Shown: positions 1 to 8,499, counted from the stretch's first letter. The stretch is DNA of 19,492 nucleotides from Gemmatimonadota bacterium (GCA_016713435.1 JADJPD010000036.1:1-19492), one strand, 5' to 3'. Notes: generated by a model not told the origin, from the letters alone. Numbers and translations: made by a program.

Positions 1-67
1 GCCGGACCCACGCCACCGGTGAAACCAGCACGGCAGCAGGAGGTGGATCCGGGGCCCGCGTACCTCA

Positions 68-1248
68 TCACAGGCCATAGTGGGGAATCGTGATGTCGTC
101 CCGCAGGTCCCGCCCGATGAAATATTCCGCCACCCGCGGGATCCGCAGGAGCCGCGTGACCACGTTCCGGAACCCGAGGCCGAGCGCGCTCTTCGGGGCA
201 AAGGACGACGCGAACCGCGCCGCCGACGCCTGCTTTCGCGCCAGGAACGGCTGGAGCCGCGCCTCATACCGGGCAAGTGCGGCACGATGATCGGCTCCGT
301 CGCCGAGCTCACCCGCCAGCACGTACGCTTCGGCCATCGCGAGGCCGGTGCCCTCCCCGGCCATCAGCGACACGCAGGCGGCCGCGTCGCCCACGAGCGC
401 CGTGCGGCCGGCGGTCCAGCGGTTCATCCGGATCTGGCTGACGCGGTCAAAATAGAGCTCGTCGGCCTCCGCCATCAGGGCGAGGATGCGCGGGCACTCC
501 CAGCCCGCGCCGCCAAACACACGGGCTAGCGCCGCCCGGCGTTCGGGCAGGCTGGCCACGCTCCCGGCGGGCAGGTACTCATCACGAAACACGAAGAGGA
601 ACAGCGTCCGGTCCCCGCGCATCGCAAAGCGCGACACCTGCCGCCCGGGAACGCCGTGGCTCACGTACACCAGTTCGTCGCGCGGCCGGTACCCCTCCAC
701 CTCGAAGGCGGCGACGTGGTAGCCGAGGCGCACCTCGAACGCCGCCTCGGGCCCGAACGCCAGGTGCCGCACCCGCGAGTGCAGGCCATCCGCGCCGATG
801 ACCAGGTCGGCCTCCCGCGGCGCCGCGTGCGTGAAGCCGACCCGCACCCGGTCTCCCACATCCTCGAGCGTCGCGATGGAGTCGCCGAAGAGCGTCTCGA
901 CCTGGCCGTCGAGCGCCTCGTACAGCGCCGCGGCGAGGTCGGAACGCCGCAGGCTGGTGAACCGGCCGTGTGTCAGGCGCTCGAAGCCGTCCACCGGGAA
1001 GCCGCCGCTGGTGCGGCCCTCCCGGTCCACGAAGCGCACTCCCCGCACCTGGTACCCCGCGCCGCGGAGCCGGGGCAGCAGCCCCATCCGCTCGGCGATG
1101 TCGTAGCCGATCCCCCAGAAGTCGATGATGTAGCCGCCTGGCGGAGCGCCGGGGCCTCCTCCACCAGCAGCACCTCGTGCCCCGCGCGCCGCAGCCAGTA
1201 GGCCAGCGTGGGGCCGGCCACGCCCACTCCATTGATGATGACGCGCAT
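68..1248 (-). CDS. FAD-dependent monooxygenase (frameshifted near 1139)
   Basis: Flavin-dependent aromatic-hydroxylase/TetX-like family: binds FAD and normally uses NAD(P)H and oxygen to hydroxylate a small substrate; the substrate cannot be told from sequence. The N-terminal piece (ATG at 1248) has the dinucleotide fold, INGVGVAGPTLAYWL. The rest, in another frame, has the mid-protein DG motif GADGLHSRVR and the FAD-ribityl motif GDAAACVSLMAGEGTG. The frames meet near 1136-1142: the first ends at PALRQ and the second resumes at GYIIDFWGIGYDIAERMG. One missing base restores a continuous protein of about 393 residues, usual for the family. An ORF starting at 1087 would lack the whole FAD fold and would not be functional. 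Last gene of the minus-strand series. Family call is firm; whether the shift is real or a sequencing error is open. Confidence 0.85.
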
Positions 1249-1404
1249 CGGGCCTGCCTCACGGCGCGGGGCGGAGATGGCGATCGAGCGAAGGACTGCG
1301 GCCCAAAGCTACATCCCGGCTCCGCGCTCGGCATCACACCCAGGCGGTGGGCCCCGCGGCGCCGGTGACCGAATCTCGTCCCGCGCGCGTGGCGTCGTGG
1401 CCGC

Positions 1405-1848
1405 TCACGATCCGTGCGCGATCCGCATCGAGAAGTAGTACGCCTCCGCCTCCATCCCCTTCCGCCGGTAGAATGCGTGCGCCTCCGTCCGCGTCACCCG
1501 CGACACCAGCCGCAGGTGATCGCACCCCGCCGCCTCCGCCCGCCCCACCAGCCAGTCGAACAGCATCCCGCCATGGCCCCGCGACCGCGCCTCCGCGGCC
1601 GACACCAGGTCCTCGATCTCGAGGTACCGTCCCCCCGCCAGCCACTCCGACACCCGGAACCCCGCCACGCACTTGATCCCGTCCGCGTCGAGGTACGCCA
1701 GCCGGAATCCCGTCTCGGCTTCGAGCCGCCGCACCCGCGCCACGAACTCCTCGCGTCCCAGGTGCGGCCGGAGCAGGGCCATCACGTCGAAGCACGCGGC
1801 GATCTCGGCGTCCGTACCGGCCAGGGCGATGGTGATCGGTGGAGTCAT
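1405..1848 (-). CDS. GNAT-family N-acetyltransferase
   Basis: Predicted cytoplasmic acetyl-CoA-dependent N-acetyltransferase of 147 residues, the usual length for a single GNAT domain. The acetyl-CoA pyrophosphate-binding motif is seen as ARSRGHGGMLFDWL at about residues 87-100, preceded by the beta-4 strand YLEIEDLVS. The C-terminal HAFYRRKGME is the usual alpha-4/beta-7 region, with the Tyr that often protonates the leaving thiolate. The start ATG at 1848 has a weak GAGG about 13 bases upstream. It lies about 170 bases downstream of the phospholipase-D family gene on the same strand. The acceptor substrate cannot be predicted. The reading frame is intact, unlike many of its neighbours. Confidence 0.85.
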   Translation of the reverse strand: MTPPITIALAGTDAEIAACFDVMALLRPHLGREEFVARVRRLEAETGFRLAYLDADGIKCVAGFRVSEWLAGGRYLEIEDLVSAAEARSRGHGGMLFDWLVGRAEAAGCDHLRLVSRVTRTEAHAFYRRKGMEAEAYYFSMRIAHGS

Positions 1849-1860
1849 GATGCTGATGCC

Positions 1861-2004
1861 TCACAAGAATGATGAATGGTGGCCCCGGGACCGCGCGCAC
1901 CACAGCGACGCGTGCACGGGCCCGGCCCGCGGCAGCACCAGCAGCGCATGCCCGCTGTCGCTGTCCCCCGCACGCGCGTACAGCCCCCGCGCCGGATGGG
2001 ACAC
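1861..2004 (-). CDS. possible small ORF between phospholipase-D and GNAT genes
   Basis: A 47-codon frame from a GTG at 2004 to a TGA at 1861 fills the space between its neighbours and has a GGAG about 7 bases before the GTG. It contains the phrase GDSDSGHALLVLPRAG. I recognise no family, and in DNA this GC-rich a frame of this length can be chance. It may equally be a decayed gene remnant or untranslated leader of the acetyltransferase gene. Confidence 0.15.
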   Translation of the reverse strand: MSHPARGLYARAGDSDSGHALLVLPRAGPVHASLWCARSRGHHSSFL

Positions 2005-2016
2005 TCCTCGTCTCCA

Positions 2017-3362
2017 TCAGGACACCCACCACCGCAGCGGATCCAGCGCCAGGATGATCCCTTCCCATGCGGGTCTGCCACCTTCCTGCCGCTCGGTGTT
2101 CCGCACCCCCGCGGCCCGCAGCTCCCCCAGCGCCGCCCGCCCATCCATGCTTACCGTGTCCCTCCCGAGATGCCCGCAGCAGCTCGCACCGGAGCGCGTA
2201 CCACCGCCGGATCGGCCAGCGCCACGTTGAGCCGCTGTTCCTCCAGCGAATACCGGTGCAGGTTGCACGACCCCACCGTGGCCCACCCATCATCCACGAT
2301 CATGAGCTTCGCATGCACGTGCACCGGATGCCGCGCGCCGTCCACCCCGCACCCCGCCAGCCCGCCCAGGAAGAACCCCGGTGAGAGGGCGAGCACGCGC
2401 CGCGCCTCACGCAGCCACGCGCCCCGCCCTTCGGCAGCTCCGTGGATGCGATCCGCCACGCTCGGCACCACCAGGACCACCACCACGCCGCGCTCCACCG
2501 CCGCCACCAGCGCCTCGAGGATCGGCCGCACGCTGACGGCCTGCTGCTCCAGGTAGACGTATTCCCTGGCCGCGCCGATGGCCTCGAGGTACTGGTCGCG
2601 TATGGAGTACTCCCCCCGGGCCACCTCGAACGCCCCGTGCCCCGGGGCCGGCACAGAGGCGGTATAGCGCCCCGCATGGATCGTCCGCTGCACCTGGGCC
2701 ACGGTCGTTCCGCACGCCGCCGCGATCACCCCGGGAAACGCGAGCTCGCCCTCGGCGCCGGGCCCGAAGCGCCCGTCAGCCTCATGGCGCTCGCTCGCCT
2801 CGTTCCAGCGCTGCACGAAGTTGTGCTGGATGTCCGTGACCACGGGACCGCGGATCGCGAGCGCAACGTCGTGGTTCTGCCCCGCACCCGCGTGACCCGG
2901 CGCCACCATCGAATGCGGGTTGAGGTTCATGCTGCCCACGAACGCGCAGGCCGTGTCGAGCCCCGCGTCCACCAGCCACACCTTCTGGTGCTGGCAGAAC
3001 CCGGGTTGCGCCCGGTCCCACCGGACACTGATCCCCGGCGCCTCCCGCCGCAGCTGGTCGAAATGCCCGGCCGATCCCCAGAACGCATTGGCGCGCAACT
3101 CGGCCGTCGCCTCGTCCGGCCGCCAGCAGAGCAGCCGCACCTCGACCCCCCGCTGGCTCGCGCGCTCCAGCACGGTGAAGACCGAGCCGCGCCCCTCCGG
3201 CATCCGGAAGCCGGCCCAGAGAAACGTGACCGTCACCCACACCCGCGCCTGCGCCCCGTCAATCGCCTCACAGATCGCACGGAACGCCGCCGCGCCATCG
3301 AGGAGCGGGCGCACCGCGTTGCCCACCCGGACGGGGTAGGCGCCGGTGCCGACGAACGGCAC
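2017..3362 (-). CDS. Phospholipase D / cardiolipin synthase family protein (C-terminus frameshifted)
   Basis: Member of the PLD superfamily with two catalytic HKD motifs, acting through a covalent phosphohistidine on phosphodiester bonds. Motif 1 is HQKVWLVD (His125, Lys127, Asp132) followed by FVGSMNLN. Motif 2 is HAKLMIVD (His350, Lys352, Asp357) followed by TVGSCNLHRYS. Two HKD copies and this spacing fit cardiolipin-synthase-like enzymes, although no N-terminal membrane helices are seen. The start is a GTG at 3362, about 20 bases after the stop of the DUF1275 gene, so the two are probably cotranscribed. The main frame stops at 2151 in unconvincing residues, while the family-like tail (ELL in one frame, then HLGRDTVSMDGRAAL and LDPLRWWVS in another) runs to a TGA at 2017. 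This implies two indels at about 2195 and 2171. Both catalytic motifs are unaffected. Cardiolipin synthase versus a hydrolase cannot be decided. Confidence 0.82.
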
Positions 3363-3382
3363 GTGCGTCGTGCCGCCTTGCC

Positions 3383-4186
3383 TCAGAGCGCCTCCCCCAG
3401 GTCCGTCGCCACCGGCTTGAGCCCCACCAGCAGCAGCAGCCCCGCCAGCGGCAGCACCGCCACGTTCCCAACCGCCGTGAAGCCGAGCGCCCCCGCCAGC
3501 CCGCCCGCCAGGAACGCCCCCAGCAGCAGGCTGTGCACCCCCAGCCGCTCGCGGTTGGCGCGCACCGTCTCCGGCAGCTCCGCCCGGTTCACGTACACCA
3601 GCCGCCCGAGCTCGAGCCCCACGTCCGTGATGAGTCCCGTCACGTGCGTGGTCCGGATCTCCGCGCTCGAGATCTTGGTGATCACCGCGTTCTGGAGTCC
3701 CATCAGGTAGCAGAGCAGCAGCACCGTCATCGGCACCGCCAGCGAGGTGTACCCGCCCAGCACGCCCCCGAACAGCCCGAACAGCAGCAGCAGCAGCGCC
3801 TCGAGCAGCAGCGGGATCGCGAACCGGCTCCGCAGCTCCCGCCGCCGCGCCCAGTTGACGGTGATCGCCGTGGTCATCGCCCCGAGCGTGAACGCCAGCA
3901 GCGCGCCCACCGCCGCCAGCGCCGGCCGGGCCCGGCCCAGCGCGATGTCGTCGGGCAGCGTCGAGACGATGCCGGTCATGTGCGAGGTGTACTGGCCCAC
4001 GGCGAGGTAGCCGCCGGCGTTGGTGGCGCTGACCACGAAGGCGAGCGTGGCGCCGAGCGCGCGGTTGCGGCGGGTGCTGCGGTCGGGACTGGCGAGGTTG
4101 AGGACTCGGCGCACGGGCGGGGTGGGTGAGGGCCGGACCAGGAGTGCGGGGACCAGTCGCAGTCTAACCCCATCACCCCGGTGCAA
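3383..4186 (-). CDS. YoaK/DUF1275 family membrane protein
   Basis: Integral membrane protein of about 267 residues in the DUF1275 (YoaK) family, whose transport or signalling role is not established. The family signature near the first helix is seen as GGYLAVGQYTSHMTGIV, and the second conserved block as GLQNAVITKISSAEIRTTH followed by VTGLITDVG. Several Leu/Ala-rich helices follow, one of them written with CTG repeats. The longest frame begins with TTG at 4186, preceded by GGGAGG at suitable spacing. A GTG at 4114 is an alternative that removes 24 residues unlike the family; homologues start close to the first helix. It lies just upstream of the PLD-family gene with a 20-base gap, so an operon is likely. 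Family assignment is strong, function unknown. Confidence 0.88.
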   Translation of the reverse strand: MHRGDGVRLRLVPALLVRPSPTPPVRRVLNLASPDRSTRRNRALGATLAFVVSATNAGGYLAVGQYTSHMTGIVSTLPDDIALGRARPALAAVGALLAFTLGAMTTAITVNWARRRELRSRFAIPLLLEALLLLLFGLFGGVLGGYTSLAVPMTVLLLCYLMGLQNAVITKISSAEIRTTHVTGLITDVGLELGRLVYVNRAELPETVRANRERLGVHSLLLGAFLAGGLAGALGFTAVGNVAVLPLAGLLLLVGLKPVATDLGEAL

Positions 4187-4243
4187 CAGGCCCCGCCTCC
4201 CGGCGCCACGCCTCGGCGGGCGCGCGCCGGGGACGGCGCGCCG

Positions 4244-5423
4244 TCACGGCCCCGTCTCGATCCCCACGAACCGCCCCTCATCAATCACGCCGCCACGCAC
4301 CGTGTACACCGTGAACCCCGACGGAAACGTGAGCGGCCCGATCTCCGACGGCCCCACCACCGCCGCGCTCTGCTCGAACCGCGTCCGCACGCCCCCAACC
4401 TCGTAGCTGATCTTCTCCCCCGCATGCACGTGCGCGCCGAGCGCCAGCGGGTGTGGCCGGGCGCGCAGCACCGCCAGCACCTCCGTCACGTTTGACACCA
4501 CGTGCCGGAACACCGTCGTCCCGCCCACCGTGATCACCGAGGGCGCCGGCGGCGCGTCGGTGTAGCCGTTGAGCCCCTCGATGGTGCTCACCAGCGGGAT
4601 GTGGGTGAACGTCACCACCGGCATCGTCGCCGGGATGCGCGCCAGGTCCCGCGCCAGCCACGCCAGCTGCAGGCTGTCCACGTGCCCGTAGTACGACGGG
4701 CCGTCCACGTCCACCGAGTTGAGTCCCACGAAGTGCACCCCGCCGTACGTGAACGAGTAGTAGTCGGGGCCCAGGTAGTGCTGGTACATCTTCCGCCCGA
4801 ACAGCGGGTGCGTCGCCTCGACGTGCGACTTGTCCTGCTCGATCCCGAAGATCTCGTGGTTGCCGGGCACCGTCCACGCCGGCGTCACGAACTGCGCCAG
4901 CTCCCCCATGAACAGCTCGTAGTAGGACGTCGCCTCCGCCTCCCCCACCCGGAGCGCGTCGCGCACCAGGTCGCCGGCGATGAGCAGGAACGCCGGGCGC
5001 AGCGAATCGACCAGCGCGCGCAGCCGCCGCGTCCGCGCGGCCGACGCCGGCGAGATGTGCGTATCGGACGCATGCACGAAGGTGAACGTCGCTTGACCTG
5101 CACCGCACCGGCGCCAGCGCAAACTCGAGGCGCGCGGGACCGTCGGCCACGCTCCGCCAGAAGCGGCCCACCGCCCGGTAGCCGTCCGGCACCGAGACGA
5201 ACACGAGCGCATTGGGCCCCGGCGTGATCCGGAACTCCCCCGCCGCATCCGTCGCCACCACGTCATCCTGGTTCGACACCGTGACGCCGGCGAGTCCGCG
5301 CTCCCCCGGGTCGCGGCGACCGTTGTGGTTCTGGTCCACGTACACCACGCCGTCCACGGGTGCCTGGCGTGTGGGGACGGCTGCGGACGAGGCGAGGAAG
5401 AGGGCAACGACGGCGAAGTGCAT
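4244..5423 (-). CDS. Secreted calcineurin-like phosphoesterase with N-terminal SdrD-B-like domain (frameshifted near 5100)
   Basis: Predicted exported metallophosphoesterase. The N-terminal frame starts with ATG at 5423, giving a hydrophobic signal segment (HFAVVALFLASSAAV). It continues into an SdrD B/Cna-B-like beta-sandwich whose calcium-loop-like sequence is DQNHNGRRDPGERGLAGVTV. The second frame carries the two-metal phosphoesterase motifs in order: HASDTHIS, IAGDLVRD, VPGNHEIFG, FTHIPLVS and GAHVHAG, with the final His pair intact. The frames meet at about 5092-5104, and one base change joins them into a protein of about 392 residues. A start inside the second frame would lose the export signal and beta domain. 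The organisation matches secreted phosphoesterases acting on cell-envelope or extracellular phosphates; substrate unknown. The YciI-like gene ends 36 bases upstream. Confidence 0.85.
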
Positions 5424-5458
5424 GCGCGGGAGGGGTGACGGGAGGGGGGCGGGGACGC

Positions 5459-5797
5459 TCAGCTCTCGGGATCGTACATGAACTCGCGCAGCTCCTGCGG
5501 GCACCGGCACGCCGCCGCGAGCCGTGCCGCCCAGTGTACGGCGGCCTCCCGCGACGGCAGCTCCAGCACGCAGAACCCCCCGTCCAGCTCCCGCGTCTCG
5601 CGGTACGCCTCGCGCCGCGTGGAACCGTCGGCCGAGACCCGCTCGGCGGGCACGCCCGCGTTGAGCCCGCCTCCGAACACATACACCCCGGCCGCCTTCG
5701 CCTCGCGGATCACCGCGTGCGATGCCTCACTCACGGCCGCCATCTCGTGGGCGGGAACCTGCATCGCCGAGGCGGGGAAGGAGATCAGGTATTTCAT
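5459..5797 (-). CDS. YciI-like (DGPF-domain) protein
   Basis: Small alpha/beta protein of 112 residues with the ferredoxin-like YciI fold. Family features are the start MKYLISFPA, the middle block GVYVFGGGLN, the segment ETRELDGGFCVLELPSREAA and the tail CRCPQELREF. These proteins are often found near ECF sigma factors or small stress proteins and their activity is not settled. The ATG at 5797 overlaps the stop of the DUF4287 gene by four bases (ATGA), so the two are translationally coupled. Complete and in frame. Confidence 0.87.
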   Translation of the reverse strand: MKYLISFPASAMQVPAHEMAAVSEASHAVIREAKAAGVYVFGGGLNAGVPAERVSADGSTRREAYRETRELDGGFCVLELPSREAAVHWAARLAAACRCPQELREFMYDPES

Positions 5798-6026
5798 CGT
5801 GGCGCCGCCCGCTCAGGCCCCGGCCTGGCGCGATGATAGGCCACGAGCGCGTTCGCATGCCCATGCCCGAGCTTGTACTTCGTCTTGAGCGTGGCCACCA
5901 TCTCCATGCGCTTCTGGTCGCGCATGCCGTCCAGCAGCGCCAGCCAGTGGCTCACCGGCTTGCCGTAGGTCTTCTCTCGATGGAGGAAAGGACGACGCGG
6001 GTCCGGTGACCTTCTTCGGGGGCCAT
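5794..6026 (-). CDS. DUF4287 domain protein (frameshifted near 5976)
   Basis: Small protein of about 77 residues. The DUF4287 signature is in the C-terminal frame: KTYGKPVSHWLALLDGM, then LKTKYKLGHGHANALVAYH. The N-terminal frame begins at ATG 6026, preceded by a GAGG about 10 bases upstream, and reads MAPEEGHRTRVVLSSIE. The frames meet at 5974-5978, where one extra base would give the expected 'IE-K-K' transition. The longest single-frame ORF (start at 6153) instead adds about 55 arginine/proline-rich residues with no family likeness, so I reject that start. It is coupled to the YciI-like gene by a 4-base overlap. DUF4287 has no established function. Confidence 0.75.
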
Positions 6027-6149
6027 GCGGGGTACCTCGTGACAGGATGCGTGGGTGCGTGACGGCTAAGGTGGGCCCGGGGGAGGCGGCGCACGCGCGC
6101 CACCCGCCAGGCCCACGCCGCCCTCTCGTCCTCGGCAGGGCAGGGCGGG

Positions 6150-6870
6150 TCATGCGAGCCTGCGCGTGATCCAGTCCAGCACCATCGCCTCGAACTCCGG
6201 GGTATGCGTCAGCATCTCGGTGCCGTGCCCCCCATCGGCGGGGGTCACCAGCCGGCTCTCCGCGTGCGACGAGGCCCGCACCACCACGGCGACGTTCGGG
6301 ACCGCGGCGCCCTCACGTACGCTGGCCGCTCCGAGGACGGCCAGCGCCGGCGCCCTGGCCAGGAACACGCGCTGCGCCGGGTCGCTGGGACCCGACAGCA
6401 CCACGAGACCCCGCAGGGACGCGGTCTTCACCGCCGCGAAATCGAGCGCGAGCGAGACGCCGCAGCTGCCGCCGATCGCCACCACCCGCCCGCCATCCAC
6501 CCCCGGCTGCGCCACCAGCCAGGCAAAGACGCTCGTGGCATCCCGCAGGCGCGTGGCGCCCCAGTCGAGGCCCGGTGCCACCCCGGGGCGGTAGTCCCAG
6601 GTCAGCACGTGCACCCCCCGCGCGCTGAGCGCGGTGGCGAACGCATCGAGGTGGGTGCGGTCCCGGTCGCAGTTCCGGAACACGATGCGCCATCCCCCCG
6701 GACGGCCCGGGCTGAAGTACGTCGCCTACAACGGGACCGAATCAGCCGCGGGGATCGCCACGACGCGGGGCTCCGGTCCGGGGCTCGGTCTCGGGGGGTT
6801 GGGGCACGGCAGTTTCGATGTGGAGCATCACACCGCCGGTGAGGGCGAGGAACGGCAAGAGCGCGAACAT
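6150..6870 (-). pseudogene. Secreted alpha/beta hydrolase (dienelactone-hydrolase-like), disrupted by a frameshift and an in-frame stop
   Basis: The intact 3' part encodes an alpha/beta hydrolase core: strand and turn RGVHVLTWDYRPG, nucleophile elbow IGGSCGVSLALDF with Ser as nucleophile, and a C-terminal catalytic His in DGGHGTEML. The single-frame ORF starts at 6683 inside the fold, so it cannot be the real start. Reading upstream in the same frame gives ATYFSPGRPGGWRIVFRNCD after a TAG at 6726-6728, and before that AIPAADSVPL. A further change of frame near 6758-6770 reaches an ATG at 6870 encoding MFALLPFLALTGGVMLHIE, a plausible signal peptide with GGGAG about 10 bases upstream. The ancestral product was therefore probably an exported hydrolase of about 240 residues. 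One nonsense change plus one indel separate it from an open gene; real inactivation or sequence errors are both possible. Confidence 0.65.
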
Positions 6871-6933
6871 CGTGGCGGGCTCCCGGGGCGAGGAGGGGCG
6901 GGAAACGGACGCGCCGGAGTGGCAGAGGTTTCA

Positions 6934-6958
6934 GCCGGCGTGAGCCGACCCCGCCGGC
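6934..6958 (-). terminator. GC-rich stem-loop after the 6970-7347 gene
   Basis: GCCGGCG at 6934-6940 pairs with CGCCGGC at 6952-6958 (7 bp, 11-base loop), 12 bases beyond the minus-strand stop codon at 6970. No U-tract follows, so it may be a weak terminator or an mRNA 3' end stabiliser. Confidence 0.3.
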
Positions 6959-6969
6959 ACGCTATCCCG

Positions 6970-7347
6970 CTAGTCCATGAGCTCCCGGATGTGCGCGCTG
7001 ACCCCGAGGAGTTGCTCCTGGTCCATGCCCCCGAGCACCCGGCGCGCCACCGGGCTCATCACCCGGAGGATCCCCGCCAGACCCACCTTCGTGGTCTGCA
7101 TCGCGAGCTCTCCCACCTTCGCGTCCTGCACGGGCTTGAGGAAATAGTAGGCCAGGCCCACATCCGTCAGCTCCATGACGACCTCGGCGAGTGCCTCCCG
7201 GTGCTCCGTGGGTCGTCGGCCGATTCCAGCGCGTCGAGGACGGCCAGGGTCCGGGTGCAGCTCCGTCGAGTGATGGAACCGCAGGGAGGGCAGCCCGCGC
7301 GCGGCCTCGCGGGCGCCGGATGGCTTGGGACGGGCCGGGCGTGTCAT
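6970..7347 (-). CDS. Conserved hypothetical protein with compensated frame disruption
   Basis: I do not recognise the family. The start is ATG 7347, not the longer 7446 start, because a very strong Shine-Dalgarno (GGAGGTGAC) directly precedes it and the upstream residues are arginine/proline-rich noise. The 125-residue product has a basic N-terminus, then an alpha-helical C-terminal half: EVVMELTDVGLAYYFLKPV, MQTTKVGLAGILRVMSPVAR and QEQLLGVSAHIRELMD. There are no transmembrane helices or catalytic motifs. Between 7207 and 7248 the frame reads an unlikely PGRPRRAGIGRRPT, while the neighbouring frame reads LAVLDALESADDPR, a far better match to the flanks. This implies two indels that cancel each other. 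It lies about 100 bases upstream of the hydrolase gene on the same strand. Confidence 0.7.
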   Translation of the reverse strand: MTRPARPKPSGAREAARGLPSLRFHHSTELHPDPGRPRRAGIGRRPTEHREALAEVVMELTDVGLAYYFLKPVQDAKVGELAMQTTKVGLAGILRVMSPVARRVLGGMDQEQLLGVSAHIRELMD

Positions 7348-7491
7348 GTCACCTCCAGGGGAGTGCGGGATGCCCGGGGGGAAGGAAGCGGGGCGGCGAT
7401 GACGGAACGGTGAGGGACGGGCGAAGGGATGGAGGGGCGTGCGCACCGGATCCTAGGGGCCGGGGGACGCATCGTGGCGTCGAACCCTGGC

Positions 7492-7845
7492 TCACTTGCC
7501 GATCCACTCCTTCCACGCCGCTTCGTCCAGCCCGAGGGTCAGCCGTTGCTGGTACCGCACCAGGGGAGTGCGGACCAGCCGAGGCTCCGCCTCCAGCTTC
7601 TCCAGCCAGCGCTCGTCGGAGAGGGCGGCGCTCCCGAGCCCCAGGTCGGCGAAGCGCTTGCCCGCGCGATCCACCAGCGCCGCGACCCCGAATCGCTGGG
7701 CAAAGCGACGGAGTTCGCCCGCCGAGGCGGGGCGAACGTCCAGGTCCACGAAGTGGACGCGGACGCGACGCTCCGCGAAGAAACGCAGCGCCTTCCGCGT
7801 ATCCTGGCACTTCTTGGTCCCGAACACCTGCACCTCGAGCGACAC
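7492..7845 (-). CDS. ArsC/Spx-family thioredoxin-fold protein
   Basis: A 117-residue protein of the ArsC/Spx group. The N-terminus EVQVFGTKKCQDTRKALRFF has the single redox-type cysteine in the usual place after the first strand, followed by a helix. HFVDLDVRPASAGELRRF is the second strand and helix of the fold, and LVRTPLVRY sits where arsenate reductases carry their conserved Arg-Pro-hydrophobic segment. Only one Cys is seen in the active-site position (no CxxC), so it resembles single-cysteine YffB-like or glutaredoxin-dependent members more than Spx. I choose the GTG at 7845, preceded by GGGAG; the longer start at 7902 adds 19 residues outside the fold. True arsenate reduction is unproven, since no ars genes are nearby. 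Confidence 0.8.
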   Translation of the reverse strand: MSLEVQVFGTKKCQDTRKALRFFAERRVRVHFVDLDVRPASAGELRRFAQRFGVAALVDRAGKRFADLGLGSAALSDERWLEKLEAEPRLVRTPLVRYQQRLTLGLDEAAWKEWIGK

Positions 7846-7911
7846 GGCCGGCTCCCAGAGTGTGGAAACGGCGGGAAGAATAAGAGGGCGGGCCGGGAGC
7901 AACGAACGCGG

Positions 7912-8370
7912 CTACCGCGCCCGCAGTAACCGCGTCAGCGCCCGATCCAGCGCCGAGGCAAACGCCTGCTTGGCCTGCGCATTGAAGGGCGGCGGCCCAC
8001 CCGTCACCAGGCCCCCCGCCCGGAGCTCTTCCATGAAGTCCCGCACCGACAGGCGCTCCCCGATGGACTCGGCCGTGTGCCCCTGCCCCCGCGGGTCCAG
8101 CACCACCACGCCCTTCGGCACCAAGAGCGCGGCCAGGGGAATGTCCTGCGTCATCACCAGGTCGCCGGGCGCGGCGTGCGCCGCGATGTACTGGTCGGCC
8201 ACGTCCGGCCCGCCCTCGACGCGCACCGACGTCACCAGCGGGTAGGCCGGCGGCACCTCGAGCCGCTGGTTGGCGACGAGGATCACCTCGATGCCGAGCC
8301 GCTTCGACGCCCGGTAGATGAGGTCCTTGACGTCCCGCGGCGCCGCGTCCGCATCAATCCAGATCTTCAG
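7912..8370 (-). CDS. UPF0178 (YaiI/YqxD, DUF188) family protein, probable CTG start
   Basis: Member of the UPF0178/DUF188 family, a PIN-like fold with clustered acidic residues whose role is uncertain. Reading from 8370 gives LKIWIDADAAPRDVKDLIYR, the family N-terminus with its Asp pair. The body follows with MTQDIPLAALL, VLDPRGQGHTAESIGERL and the tail FNAQAKQAFASALDRAL. The first ATG/GTG-type start in frame lies at 8286, after the catalytic-like aspartates, and would delete about 28 conserved residues. Upstream in frame there is no ATG, GTG or TTG near the conserved N-terminus. The CTG at 8370 is exactly where family proteins begin and has AGGA about 8 bases upstream. From that codon the product is 152 residues, the normal length. 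Downstream of the structured repeat at 8500-8572. Confidence 0.85.
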   Translation of the reverse strand: MKIWIDADAAPRDVKDLIYRASKRLGIEVILVANQRLEVPPAYPLVTSVRVEGGPDVADQYIAAHAAPGDLVMTQDIPLAALLVPKGVVVLDPRGQGHTAESIGERLSVRDFMEELRAGGLVTGGPPPFNAQAKQAFASALDRALTRLLRAR

Positions 8371-8499
8371 GGGTGTGTCCTGGGCGTGGGAAGGGTGGCC
8401 GACGGACTCGGCGCGTTCAGCGGAGTTCCTCTCGGATCGCTTGCCCGCGCGGCCCCCGGGGGAGGAAACAGGAGAGCCGGGGATAAGGGTATGCGCACT

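Noticed and set aside
1..67. Possible gene end left of the monooxygenase
   Set aside because: Too short to judge; no recognisable motif or clear frame. I see nothing supportable there.
3425..3815. CAG/GCAGCA triplet runs looking like a short tandem repeat
   Set aside because: They are CTG leucine codons in the transmembrane helices of the DUF1275 protein.
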